Below are positions 25,877-34,517 of a stretch of 62,509 nt of DNA, in pieces (position 1 is the stretch's first letter; every line of letters begins with the position of its first letter). This stretch comes from Neobacillus kokaensis (GTDB taxonomy: Bacteria > Bacillota > Bacilli > Bacillales > Cytobacillaceae): positions 1-62,509 of the forward strand of contig NZ_BNDS01000010.1 of assembly GCF_014656545.1 (NCBI RefSeq). Reading direction: 5' to 3'. The notes beneath the pieces were generated by a model. It had not been told where the DNA came from, searched no databases, and saw only the letters and a program-made list of their open reading frames with translations. A program made the position numbers and the translations under genes.

Positions 25877-28159
25877 ATGACAATGGTGCAAACAGAGTTT
25901 AGTAATCTTTTAGGAACAATTAGACAAGCAGCGGAAAAATACAAAATTGATGTAACGGGGATGCAAGAAAGTCTTCAACATCACATAAATGAGGCCGAAG
26001 CAAATCAACATGCTTTATTGTATGCGGTGAATCAAATTGCCATCGACCAGCCAGATTGGACATTTGTCGCTGCCCGTTTATATCTCAATGAATTATACGC
26101 GGAGGCAGCAAAAAATCGTAGTTATGATTCCTCTTTAAAATATGGGAATTTCCATACCCTGATCACCAGGCTGACAGCTTTAGGCATTTATTCTAGTGAT
26201 TTATTAAACTGCTATAGTAAAACAGAAATCGATGAATTAGCGCAGGAAATCAATCCTGAGCAGGATTACCTATTCAATTATATAGGCTTATTTTTACTGG
26301 CAGACCGTTATTTAGCTAAAGACCATGACAGAAATATCTTTGAACTCCCGCAGGAGCGCTTCATGATCATTGCAATGACCATCATGAAAAACGAAAGCAA
26401 ATTCAAACGTCTGAAACTAATTAAAGAAGCTTACTGGGCGTTAAGTCATTTATATATGACCGTTGCAACCCCAACACTTGCCAATGCGGGCAAAAGCTTC
26501 GGCCAGCTTTCCTCCTGCTTCATCGATACCGTTGATGATTCACTTGATAGTATCTACTTAAATAATTGGGATGTTGCTCGATTAAGTAAGGATGGAGGCG
26601 GGATAGGCATCTATTATGGAAAAGTTCGTGCCCTAGGTTCAGATATTAAAAAATTTAAGGGGAACTCATCAGGGGTTGTTCCATGGATTAAGTTAGTTAA
26701 CGATACGGCAGTAAGTGTGGATCAATTGGGACAGCGACAGGGCGCGATTGCTGTATACTTAGATATTTTCCATAAAGATATCATGAATGGTTTCCTCGAT
26801 TTAAAAACTAATAACGGCGACGAACGGCGCAAAGCCCACGATATTTTTACTGGCGTTGCGATACCGGATCTTTTTATGGAAAAACTTACAGAAAAAGATG
26901 AGCAGGGCAGAAGTATCGGTGAGTGGCATACCTTTTGTCCCCATCAGGTTAAACAAATGATGGGCTGGAAAGATGAAAATGGAACTTCATTAGGTCTCGA
27001 AGATTTTTACGACGAAACCGACAGGAAATTTTTTACCGAAAAGTATGAAGAGGCTGTGAATCATCCGCTGCTGCCGAGGAAATCATACAGGGCCATGGAT
27101 GTTATGGTGCGGATTATGGTGTCCCAGCTTGAAACGGGAACACCATATATGTTTTACCGAGATGAAGTAAACAGGCAAAATCCTAATAAACATGTAAATG
27201 GAAGAGGGCGTACTTCGATTTATTGCAGCAATCTTTGCACAGAAATTGCCCAAAATATGTCGGCGACGACGATTGTAAAAGAATACCATGATGAAGACGG
27301 AAATATCATTATTATCCGTAAACCTGGTGATTTCGTCGTTTGTAATTTATCTTCTATTAATCTTGCAAAGGCTGTTCCAGCAGGTGTTTTAGAACGGTTA
27401 ATCACAATTCAGGTCAGAATGCTTGATAATGTTATCGATTTAAATACGATTTCCGTTGGCCAAGCCCAGCACACTAATCAAAAGTACCGAGCTGTCGGAC
27501 TTGGCACGTTTGGCTGGCATCATTTGTTGGCATTAAAGAGTATTCACTGGGAATCCGAAGAAGCTGTTGTCTTTGCCGATGAATTATATGAGAACATCGC
27601 CTACTACACCATTTTAGCATCGATGGAATTGGCAAAAGAAAAGGGGACATATCAAACCTTTAATGGCTCCGACTGGCAGACGGGTGAATATTTTTCAAGG
27701 AAAAACTACAACTCTAACAGGTGGCAAAAATTAAAGGAGGAAGTCGGAAAGAACGGAATTCGTAACGGCTGGTTAATGGCGGTCGCTCCTAATTCTTCAA
27801 CCGCAAAGATTGGCGGCTCAACTGACGGCATTGATCCAATCTATTCTGTTGAATATGCGGAGGAGAAAAAGAATTTTAAATTTAAGGTAACAGTACCTGA
27901 TTTAAATCATCATACGTATAACTATTACCGCCGCGCAAGACATGAATTAGATCAGCTTTGGAGTATTAAACAAAATGCAGCAAGGCAGCGGCACATCGAT
28001 CAGTCCATCAGCTTTAATCTTTATGTAAGACATGATATTAAAGCGAAGGAGCTTCTTAATCTTCATATAGAAGCCTGGAAGCATGGGTTAAAAACAACTT
28101 ACTATGTTAGAAGTACGTCCCAAGCAGAAATCGAAGCATGTGAAGCATGTCAAAGTTAG
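25877..28159 (+). CDS. nrdA: Class I ribonucleoside-diphosphate reductase alpha subunit
   Basis: A 760-residue catalytic (R1) subunit of class I ribonucleotide reductase, which makes deoxynucleotides. The active-site region starts at FGQLSSCFIDTV (N-terminal redox Cys). YCSNLCTEI carries the central radical cysteine region, GSTDGIDPIYSVEYAEE lies downstream, the two radical-transfer tyrosines are in TTYYVRST, and the tail CEACQS gives the mobile Cys pair. It is NrdA-like rather than B. subtilis NrdE-like. The N-terminus is too short for a complete ATP-cone. ATG 25877 follows TAGGGGGA. The gene is under a B12 riboswitch. Confidence 0.9.
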   Translation: MTMVQTEFSNLLGTIRQAAEKYKIDVTGMQESLQHHINEAEANQHALLYAVNQIAIDQPDWTFVAARLYLNELYAEAAKNRSYDSSLKYGNFHTLITRLTALGIYSSDLLNCYSKTEIDELAQEINPEQDYLFNYIGLFLLADRYLAKDHDRNIFELPQERFMIIAMTIMKNESKFKRLKLIKEAYWALSHLYMTVATPTLANAGKSFGQLSSCFIDTVDDSLDSIYLNNWDVARLSKDGGGIGIYYGKVRALGSDIKKFKGNSSGVVPWIKLVNDTAVSVDQLGQRQGAIAVYLDIFHKDIMNGFLDLKTNNGDERRKAHDIFTGVAIPDLFMEKLTEKDEQGRSIGEWHTFCPHQVKQMMGWKDENGTSLGLEDFYDETDRKFFTEKYEEAVNHPLLPRKSYRAMDVMVRIMVSQLETGTPYMFYRDEVNRQNPNKHVNGRGRTSIYCSNLCTEIAQNMSATTIVKEYHDEDGNIIIIRKPGDFVVCNLSSINLAKAVPAGVLERLITIQVRMLDNVIDLNTISVGQAQHTNQKYRAVGLGTFGWHHLLALKSIHWESEEAVVFADELYENIAYYTILASMELAKEKGTYQTFNGSDWQTGEYFSRKNYNSNRWQKLKEEVGKNGIRNGWLMAVAPNSSTAKIGGSTDGIDPIYSVEYAEEKKNFKFKVTVPDLNHHTYNYYRRARHELDQLWSIKQNAARQRHIDQSISFNLYVRHDIKAKELLNLHIEAWKHGLKTTYYVRSTSQAEIEACEACQS

Positions 28160-28178
28160 ACTAAAGGAGCAAGTAATA

Positions 28179-29225
28179 ATGGATATTCATTCACCGTTAA
28201 AAAAAATCAAACTATTAAACCCAGAGTTCCCTAATAAATCAACAGGGATTATTAACGGACAATCGTCAGGTCTGTTGAACTGGAACGATATTGCCTACCC
28301 GCAAATGTATGAACTGTATCAGACATTGCTGAGCAATTTTTGGAAGGCCCAGGAAATTAATATGCAGGATGATATCAAACAGTGGGATCAGCTCAGTCTA
28401 ACAGAGCAGGATGTTTTTTTGAGAATCAATACCCAGCTGGCATCCTTAGACAGCCTGCAAACACCGACAATGTACCAGGTGATGGATTATGTCACTGATT
28501 CGAGCTTTAAAGCGATCTTTGCCGTAATTTCACAGCAGGAAGCGGTTCATAACGAATCCTATTCCTATATTTTAAGTTCACTTGTTCCATTGCAGGAGCA
28601 GAATTTCCGCTTTAATCAGGCAAAAAGCGACCCAATCGTACAACGCCGTAACCAGCTTATCTTAGATGCGTATGAATGTTTCCGAAATAATCCCACACCT
28701 CAGCACTTATTTCAGCTTGCGGTGAACTCGATTAACCTGGAGGGGATTTATTTTTATGCAGGCTTTGCCTTTTTCTATCACCTGGCCCGCCAGCAAAAAA
28801 TGCTAAAATCAAGTACAATGATTAGCTATATTCAACGGGATGAGATGCAGCACGCCTATTTCGTTGCGCAATTTATCCGGATCCTGTTAACAGAAAATCC
28901 CGAATTAAATCATCAGGAAAATATAGATTATATATACCAAACGATAGGACAAGCAGTTGAGCTTGAAAAAGAATGGGCTCATTTTATTTTGAAGGATATT
29001 GATGGTATCGATTTGCAGGAGTACGGGCTATACACAGAGTATCTTGCTAATAAACGGTTTAGACAGCTGGGATTACCTAACTATTATGAAGAGCGAAAAA
29101 ATCCTATGCCATGGATTCATGTTTTCAGCGATGAAATGATGAACGACACAAAATCTGATTTCTTTGAACAAAAGTCAAGAACATATTCAAAAGTCTCCCA
29201 ATCAAACGGATTCGATGAACTATGA
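28179..29225 (+). CDS. nrdB: Class I ribonucleotide reductase beta subunit
   Basis: A 348-residue R2 subunit with a ferritin-like metal site. The ligands are visible: Asp in SLDSLQ, Glu/His in EAVHNESY, Glu in NLEGIYFYAGF, and Glu/His in QRDEMQHAYF. The tyrosine in EAVHNESY has the spacing of the radical tyrosine, so a Tyr-radical enzyme is expected, not a Tyr-less variant. I chose the ATG at 28179 (AAAGGAGC upstream), which leaves 19 nt after nrdA; an earlier in-frame start inside nrdA has no support. It overlaps the flavodoxin gene by 4 nt. Confidence 0.9.
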   Translation: MDIHSPLKKIKLLNPEFPNKSTGIINGQSSGLLNWNDIAYPQMYELYQTLLSNFWKAQEINMQDDIKQWDQLSLTEQDVFLRINTQLASLDSLQTPTMYQVMDYVTDSSFKAIFAVISQQEAVHNESYSYILSSLVPLQEQNFRFNQAKSDPIVQRRNQLILDAYECFRNNPTPQHLFQLAVNSINLEGIYFYAGFAFFYHLARQQKMLKSSTMISYIQRDEMQHAYFVAQFIRILLTENPELNHQENIDYIYQTIGQAVELEKEWAHFILKDIDGIDLQEYGLYTEYLANKRFRQLGLPNYYEERKNPMPWIHVFSDEMMNDTKSDFFEQKSRTYSKVSQSNGFDEL

Positions 29226-29671
29226 GAATTGCGATTGTCTATTCCACTAAAACCGGGAATACGGAAGAGGTGGTACAGCTGTTACAACAGTTGTTTTTAA
29301 AAGAAAAAATTGAGGTGAATTGTTTCCTTGCTGGGCAATTTCCTACACTCTGTTTAGCGAATTATGATGCCATAGTTATTGGAACCTATACATGGGGTAA
29401 TGGCGAAATACCAAGGGAAATGCAGGCAATTTACAACCTGTTCGAAATTGAAGACGCAAAGGACCTTGTGACAGGTGTAGTTGGTACAGGGGATACCTGT
29501 TATCCGAAATTTTGCGGAGCAGTTGATCACTTTAGGGATATGCTGTTTGTACAAACAAATCTTGCGGCAACGTTAAAAATTGAACTAGTACCTCAATTAG
29601 TAGATTACGATAGATGCAATCGTTTTGTAGAGATTATTTTGGAACGTATCAAAAGCAATCAATATCGATGA
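29222..29671 (+). CDS. Flavodoxin-like protein of the nrd operon
   Basis: A 149-residue flavodoxin. The FMN phosphate loop STKTGNTEE is at residues 8-16, and the aromatic-containing loops GTYTWGNGEIP and GTGDTCYPKFCGAVD follow. Its ATG overlaps the nrdB stop (ATGA), so it is co-translated. It could serve as the reductant for R2 radical or metal assembly, the job NrdI does in NrdEF systems, or as a general flavodoxin. It is longer and more canonical than NrdI, so I do not give that name. Confidence 0.85.
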   Translation: MRIAIVYSTKTGNTEEVVQLLQQLFLKEKIEVNCFLAGQFPTLCLANYDAIVIGTYTWGNGEIPREMQAIYNLFEIEDAKDLVTGVVGTGDTCYPKFCGAVDHFRDMLFVQTNLAATLKIELVPQLVDYDRCNRFVEIILERIKSNQYR

Positions 29672-29712
29672 CTTAAATGAAATATGTTTGTTAAGGCGTG
29701 AGATCGTAAGAG

Positions 29713-29744
29713 AAAACCCCCATGGAGTCCCAAGGGGGTTTTTT
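29713..29744. terminator. Terminator between nrd operon and pepF
   Basis: AACCCCC (29715-29721) and GGGGGTT (29734-29740) form a stem with TTTTTT on the plus strand and a shorter T-run on the minus strand, so it may serve both converging genes. Confidence 0.8.
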
Positions 29745-29750
29745 GCGAGC

Positions 29751-31565
29751 TTATTTATAAGATTGTTCTAATTGATCAATCAATGCGCCAACATAAGCAA
29801 CCGCTTTTCGAACTGGCTCTGGTGTAGACATATCAACGCCAGCATATTTGATTAATTCAAGAGGCTTCATTGTGCCGCCAGCACGAAGTACTTCGAGCCA
29901 GCGGTCCACAGCAGGCTGGCCTTCCTCTTGAATCATTTGTGAAACAGCTGTAGAGACTGTCAATCCAGCGGAGTAGGTATATGGATATAAGCCCATGTAG
30001 TAGTGCGGCTGGCGCATCCAGGTTAAGCTGGCCCCTTCATCAATTTCAACACTGTCTCCCCAGAATTCCTTTAAGACATTACAAGTAGTTTCAGTTAAAG
30101 TTTTAGCCGTTAACGCTTTCCCTTGTTCTGCAAGAGCATAGACTCTGCGCTGATATTCCGCTTCTAGCAAGTGAGTCACAAAATTATGATAATAGGTACC
30201 GAGAAGCTGCAGAATGACCCAACGGTGCATTTGTTTATCATTGGTATTCGCAAGTAAGTGCTGTCCAAGTAACATTTCATTCATCGTAGAAGGCGCCTCA
30301 ATGAAAAACATTGAAGGGCGTACATTCATGATTCTTTGGTTTTTATTCGCTAAGTAAAAATGGCCGGCGTGACCGAATTCATGAGCCAGCGTGAAGCAGC
30401 CGCGCATATTGTTCTGCCAGGTAATAAGAATATATGGGTGTGAACCATATGGGCTGGAGCAGAAGGCGCCGGTGGATTTTCCAATATTGTCTGCCTGGTC
30501 AACCCATCTTTCTTTAAAGCCTTGTTCGATAATTGCACTATACTCAGGACCCATTACTTTTAAAGAATCTAAGATTAATTGACTTCCTTCTTCAAAAGTA
30601 GTATTTGGTTCAAAGTCTGAATCGAGCGGGGCTTTTAAATCACAAAACATCATCCGATCGAGCCCTAAAACCTTTTTCTTTAATTGGGCAAAACGGCGCA
30701 TATGTGGCGCCAGTTCTTTAAAAATAATATCAATTTGATTATTATACATTTCCAATGTAACCTGCTGCGGCTCCAGAAGCATATGGGTGACCGATTCATA
30801 GTTACGCAGGCGGGCGAGTGTTACTTGCTTGGTCACTTCAGCCGAGTATGCTGCAGCTATGGTGTTTGTGTACTTTTTTAGGGTTGCAACAAACGATTTA
30901 TATGCTTTTCTGCGAACATCAGTATCCGCAGTAAATTCATAGCGGTTTTCAAACAAGGCAAACGAAACAGGCAATTCATTTCCATCTTCGTCTTGAATGG
31001 AGGTAAAATCCATATCTGCAAGCTTGGCCATTTGATAGATTTGGTACGGTGAACCTTGCAGGTCCCCGAGTGCCGCAAGCACTTCTTCTGTTTCAGGTGT
31101 AAGCCTGTGTTTTTTCGAATCTAAAAGTTCAGATAATGTTTTTCGGAAAGCTTCTAATCTAGGTTCCTCCTGAAGATATTTTTCGATTATCCCATCATCA
31201 AGTGCCAGTATTTCTGAATTGATGAATGATAAAGCTGCAATACTTTTAGTCCGTAAAGCGGAAAACTTTGCTGAATTTGCTTGGTTTACAGGATCCGTCC
31301 CATCTGCGGATTGCTTCAGGTTAGCATATGTCCAGGCTTTAATGATTTTCATGGAAAGCTTTTCTTGTGCTTCTAGGCAGTCAAGTAAAATGTTTGAACC
31401 GGTATGTAATCTTCCTTTCAATTGGTCAAACTGAGCAATATCCCTTTCAATAACCGAAAGTTCAGCTTCCCAATCCTCTTCTGTTGGGAATAAATCTGCA
31501 AGATTCCATGTCAATTCTTCAGCAACCTCAGCCCGCGAAAGCCGTTTTTCAACAATCCTCTCCAT
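29751..31565 (-). CDS. pepF: Oligoendopeptidase F (M3 zinc metallopeptidase)
   Basis: A 604-residue cytoplasmic M3-family peptidase that cleaves short peptides. The zinc motif HEFGH is at residues 395-399, with the third ligand in the region FFIEAPSTMNEMLL about 25 residues on. The length matches PepF. No signal peptide. ATG with AAGGGGGTTTTTGG upstream. It is monocistronic and faces the nrd operon across a shared terminator. B. subtilis PepF overexpression affects sporulation peptides; whether this enzyme does is not known. Confidence 0.94.
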   Translation of the reverse strand: MERIVEKRLSRAEVAEELTWNLADLFPTEEDWEAELSVIERDIAQFDQLKGRLHTGSNILLDCLEAQEKLSMKIIKAWTYANLKQSADGTDPVNQANSAKFSALRTKSIAALSFINSEILALDDGIIEKYLQEEPRLEAFRKTLSELLDSKKHRLTPETEEVLAALGDLQGSPYQIYQMAKLADMDFTSIQDEDGNELPVSFALFENRYEFTADTDVRRKAYKSFVATLKKYTNTIAAAYSAEVTKQVTLARLRNYESVTHMLLEPQQVTLEMYNNQIDIIFKELAPHMRRFAQLKKKVLGLDRMMFCDLKAPLDSDFEPNTTFEEGSQLILDSLKVMGPEYSAIIEQGFKERWVDQADNIGKSTGAFCSSPYGSHPYILITWQNNMRGCFTLAHEFGHAGHFYLANKNQRIMNVRPSMFFIEAPSTMNEMLLGQHLLANTNDKQMHRWVILQLLGTYYHNFVTHLLEAEYQRRVYALAEQGKALTAKTLTETTCNVLKEFWGDSVEIDEGASLTWMRQPHYYMGLYPYTYSAGLTVSTAVSQMIQEEGQPAVDRWLEVLRAGGTMKPLELIKYAGVDMSTPEPVRKAVAYVGALIDQLEQSYK

Positions 31566-31652
31566 CCAAAAACCCCCTTGAAAGTTTCGTAATACTAAGT
31601 ATTATCATAATAGTTTAAATAATGAACTTCAACCATTTTTTGGTGTTTTTAT

Positions 31653-31667
31653 TGGTGTCAGGCACCA
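31653..31667. repeat. Dispersed palindrome, copy 4 (TGGTGTCAGGCACCA)
   Basis: Perfect copy, lying between the divergent pepF and thioesterase genes, so it is not an end-of-gene structure here. Confidence 0.75.
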
Positions 31668-31717
31668 TGCGAAAAATTCACATAATGCTTAACACCAACT
31701 TCGCTAAACTCCATTTA

Positions 31718-31747
31718 TTGACCGATGGGATTTTTTGGTGTTATGAT
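31718..31747 (+). promoter_or_regulatory. Promoter of the thioesterase gene
   Basis: TTGACC (31718-31723) and TATGAT (31742-31747) are spaced by 18 bp and followed by a cre box. Confidence 0.55.
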
Positions 31748-31760
31748 AGGTTGATAGAAT

Positions 31761-31774
31761 TGTAAACGCTTACT
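31761..31774 (+). promoter_or_regulatory. cre box (CcpA operator), full consensus match
   Basis: TGTAAACGCTTACT matches TGWAARCGYTWNCW at all 14 positions. Located 14 nt after the predicted -10 box, it would repress the thioesterase gene in the presence of preferred sugars. Confidence 0.75.
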
Positions 31775-31795
31775 ATCAGGAAGGGGAATTAGTGT

Positions 31796-32275
31796 ATGGA
31801 AGCTAAGGTGTTACATGCGATTCAAGATGAGTATCCTGACGATTTTGCCTGGTGTTATGGATGCGGCCGTTTGAATGAGGCTGGCCATCATTTTCGCACT
31901 GGTTGGGAAGGAGAACAGACTATAACGATTTATTCTCCAAAACCTGAACATCACGCAATGCCAGGTTTTGTATATGGCGGGTTGATTGCTTCATTTATCG
32001 ATTGTCACGGGACCGGTTCTGCAGCACTGGCACTACATAGGAAAAATGGCCACGAACCCGGTGAGGGGGAAGAACCCCCGCGATTTGTAACAGCTTCTCT
32101 GAATGTGAATTTTTTAAAGCCAACACCGAATGGCGTGCCTTTAAAAGCAATTGGAACTGTTCATGAGATCCATCCGAAAAAATTTAAAGTCGAGACAGAA
32201 GTTTTTGCGAATGATGTCCTTTGCGCCACCGGTGAAGTCGTAGCTGTTGTCATGCCGAGCACGTTCTTAAAATAA
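31796..32275 (+). CDS. PaaI-type hotdog-fold thioesterase
   Basis: A 159-residue hotdog-fold protein of the PaaI/acyl-CoA thioesterase group. The segment HAMPGFVYGGLIASFIDCHG contains the helix with the active-site Asp, and VTASLNVNFLKPTP is the usual beta-strand pattern. An N-terminal Cys pair (CYGCG) is common in this subgroup. It probably hydrolyses an acyl-CoA; substrate unknown. The cre box upstream suggests a role outside growth on sugars. ATG with GAAGGGGAA upstream. Confidence 0.82.
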   Translation: MEAKVLHAIQDEYPDDFAWCYGCGRLNEAGHHFRTGWEGEQTITIYSPKPEHHAMPGFVYGGLIASFIDCHGTGSAALALHRKNGHEPGEGEEPPRFVTASLNVNFLKPTPNGVPLKAIGTVHEIHPKKFKVETEVFANDVLCATGEVVAVVMPSTFLK

Positions 32276-32293
32276 GATTAAGTGTGAAAAGGA

Positions 32294-32328
32294 CCCTTTT
32301 AGTTTGAATAGCTAAAAGGGGTTTTTTG
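32294..32328 (+). terminator. Terminator of the thioesterase gene
   Basis: CCCTTTTAG (32294-32302) and CTAAAAGGG (32312-32320) followed by GTTTTTTG. Confidence 0.85.
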
Positions 32329-32534
32329 TTACCTGATTTTTGTTAAAAGAAGACTCAAATAAATTATTGTTAATTTTTATCTGAATATTCCTATATTTTA
32401 AACTTGTCTAACATCCAATTATATACTAAAATTGGATGTAATTGTGTTATAAACACATGCTAGTTTGCTAGATACATAACATAGAACTATACCTTCACTT
32501 AAATAGCAAACAAAAACTATTTAGGAGGCTGGTT

Positions 32535-33926
32535 ATGGTAGTAGTTAAACGAAAAGGGTCTAAGGTGTTTGCTTCACTCTTGGCTGTCTCAATTGCATTT
32601 GGTTCAGTCGGTTTTGCATCAGCAGATACCACAAGCGGGAAATCCTCTTATGCACATGATCAAAAGGTAGTAGCAAGAGTGGATGCTAACAGAGCAATTG
32701 AACATATCAGATATTTATCTGAGGAAATTGGAACACGGCCAGGGGGGCTCGATGCGGAAAAGCGTTCAGCTGAATATATTGCCAAAACCTTAAAGAGTTA
32801 CGGTTATGATGTAGAATTTCAGTATTTCACTGTTCCAGATCAATTTATTGCAAATGTTGCCTTTGCTGATGGAACGTCTTGGGAAATGGCCGCAGCACAA
32901 AATGGAAAACTAAGTAATGAGTCTGTAAAAGGACAAGTTCTCTATGTAGATGGTGGAACAAACCTAAGTGATTTTCCAGCAAGTACTGCAGGAAAAATAG
33001 TGGTTATGCCTCGTGCCAGCTCTACAGCGGATTATCGAACACAGGTAGACAATGCCGTAAAATCCGGAGCAAAAGGTGTTATTTTACAAAGTCTTGTCGG
33101 CAGCCGGGGGAACTATGGGCAAACCTTTAATCCAAATTTAACAATAAAGTATGATGTTCCTGTTTTTGGAGCAGCCTTTATCCAAGGTGAGTGGCTTAAG
33201 GAAAAAGCCGCAAAGGGGCCTGTTGAAATCAGTCTTACTGCTGAGCATTTTTCGAACCTTCAATCAGTAAACGTTATTGCAACAAAGGCTCCGAATACGA
33301 AATCCGAAAAGACTAAAGAAGTGATTCTTGGTGCCCATCATGATAGTGTTGTTGGTGCCTTTGGAGCAAATGACAATGCATCAGGTGTTGGTTTGATGCT
33401 TGAGCTAGCAAGGGTTTATAAAGGGTATAACACCGATAAAGAAATGAAATTTATCGCTTTTGGTTCAGAGGAGCGAGGATTACTTGGTTCTCGATATTAT
33501 GTGAACCAATTGACGCAGGAACAAAAAGATAAGATTGAAGCGGTATTTGTACCGGATATGGTCGCAACTAATTATGAAAAAGCGAAAAACTTGTATGCGA
33601 TGACACCGGATGGCAGCAGGAATATTGTGACGAATTCCACACTAGCTGCGGGTGCTCGTTTAGGTAATTCTGATATTCTCCCAGGAACATTTGGTTCAAG
33701 TGATCATGTACCTTTCCATCAAGCAGGTATTCCTGCAGCCTTATTTATTTGGATGGGCATCGACAGCTGGGATCCGCTAGTATATCATATCGAAAAAGTA
33801 TACCATACACCGCAGGATACAATTGCAGATAATATATCAGAGGAAAGAATGCAATCAGCATTGGATATAATTGGTGCAGGATTATTCTCAACAGTAAGAA
33901 AAGATGTACCTGCATTGAATAAATAA
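32535..33926 (+). CDS. ywaD: Secreted M28-family aminopeptidase (YwaD-like)
   Basis: A 463-residue exported zinc aminopeptidase resembling B. subtilis YwaD. A signal peptide ends near FASAD (about residue 31), followed by a PA domain inserted in the catalytic fold (about 130-235). The two-zinc site is visible: the His/Asp in LGAHHDSVVG, the bridging Asp in ANDNASGVG, Glu pair in FGSEERGLLGS, Asp in VPDMVAT, and the last His in GSSDHVPFHQAG or YHTPQD. It should release N-terminal residues from peptides outside the cell. ATG with AGGAGG upstream. Confidence 0.92.
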   Translation: MVVVKRKGSKVFASLLAVSIAFGSVGFASADTTSGKSSYAHDQKVVARVDANRAIEHIRYLSEEIGTRPGGLDAEKRSAEYIAKTLKSYGYDVEFQYFTVPDQFIANVAFADGTSWEMAAAQNGKLSNESVKGQVLYVDGGTNLSDFPASTAGKIVVMPRASSTADYRTQVDNAVKSGAKGVILQSLVGSRGNYGQTFNPNLTIKYDVPVFGAAFIQGEWLKEKAAKGPVEISLTAEHFSNLQSVNVIATKAPNTKSEKTKEVILGAHHDSVVGAFGANDNASGVGLMLELARVYKGYNTDKEMKFIAFGSEERGLLGSRYYVNQLTQEQKDKIEAVFVPDMVATNYEKAKNLYAMTPDGSRNIVTNSTLAAGARLGNSDILPGTFGSSDHVPFHQAGIPAALFIWMGIDSWDPLVYHIEKVYHTPQDTIADNISEERMQSALDIIGAGLFSTVRKDVPALNK

Positions 33927-33936
33927 TAAATTTAAG

Positions 33937-33965
33937 AACGCCGCAGAATTTTAGCGGCGTTTTAA
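33937..33965 (+). terminator. Terminator of the aminopeptidase gene
   Basis: AACGCCGC (33937-33944) and GCGGCGTT (33954-33961) form a perfect stem followed by TTTAAT. Confidence 0.85.
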
Positions 33966-34080
33966 TATTTTATACAAACATAAAATACGTAGAGAATTTT
34001 TAATAAATTTTACCATTTTTGAAACTAAATACCCAGTTTGTTCGTCTATATATATGAGTGACGGTGTAGGGGGTTTGTAA

Positions 34081-34464
34081 ATGGGGCGGATTAAAAAAGT
34101 ACTAATGGCATTGACCATAACAATAATTATTAGCTGTGTATTAATAATATCTGGCTTTGGTTCCGCTATTTTCCAGGAAGGCAACCCAGTCCCATTAATT
34201 GTATCCGCTGTAAAGCTTCATTTCTCGGATTCTGAATATGTACAGTTTGCCAAAACTGAGAAACGGGTTCGATTTTTGTCATTAAATACAACAACCAATC
34301 GCTACGAAACTGTAAAAAAATGGATGGGTACTAAAGGCTGGGACTTTAAGGAACAAATGGGATCTGGTTTAATCTTTACGAAGGAAGGCGAGGACGCAGT
34401 GGTGGAAGTTAGGCAATATTCAAGGAATTATTTCATTTGGGAAATTCAAAAAATATTTTTTTAG
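34081..34464 (+). CDS. Hypothetical small membrane-anchored protein
   Basis: A 127-residue protein of unknown function. An N-terminal basic patch and a long hydrophobic segment (about residues 7-31) are followed by an extracytoplasmic domain of about 95 residues ending in aromatic residues (NYFIWEIQKIFF). The hydrophobic segment may be an anchor rather than a cleaved signal. The ATG has GTAGGGGG upstream, and a perfect bidirectional terminator follows. Neighbours (aminopeptidase, TetR) give no clear clue. Confidence 0.7.
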   Translation: MGRIKKVLMALTITIIISCVLIISGFGSAIFQEGNPVPLIVSAVKLHFSDSEYVQFAKTEKRVRFLSLNTTTNRYETVKKWMGTKGWDFKEQMGSGLIFTKEGEDAVVEVRQYSRNYFIWEIQKIFF

Positions 34465-34489
34465 TAGTACATAAAAAGTTAAAAACCTA

Positions 34490-34517
34490 AAAACCCCTAA
34501 CTAAAGTAGGGGTTTTC
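34490..34517. terminator. Bidirectional terminator
   Basis: AAAACCCCTA (34490-34499) and TAGGGGTTTT (34507-34516) form a perfect 10-bp stem between the converging small membrane protein and TetR genes; it overlaps the TetR stop. Confidence 0.85.
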
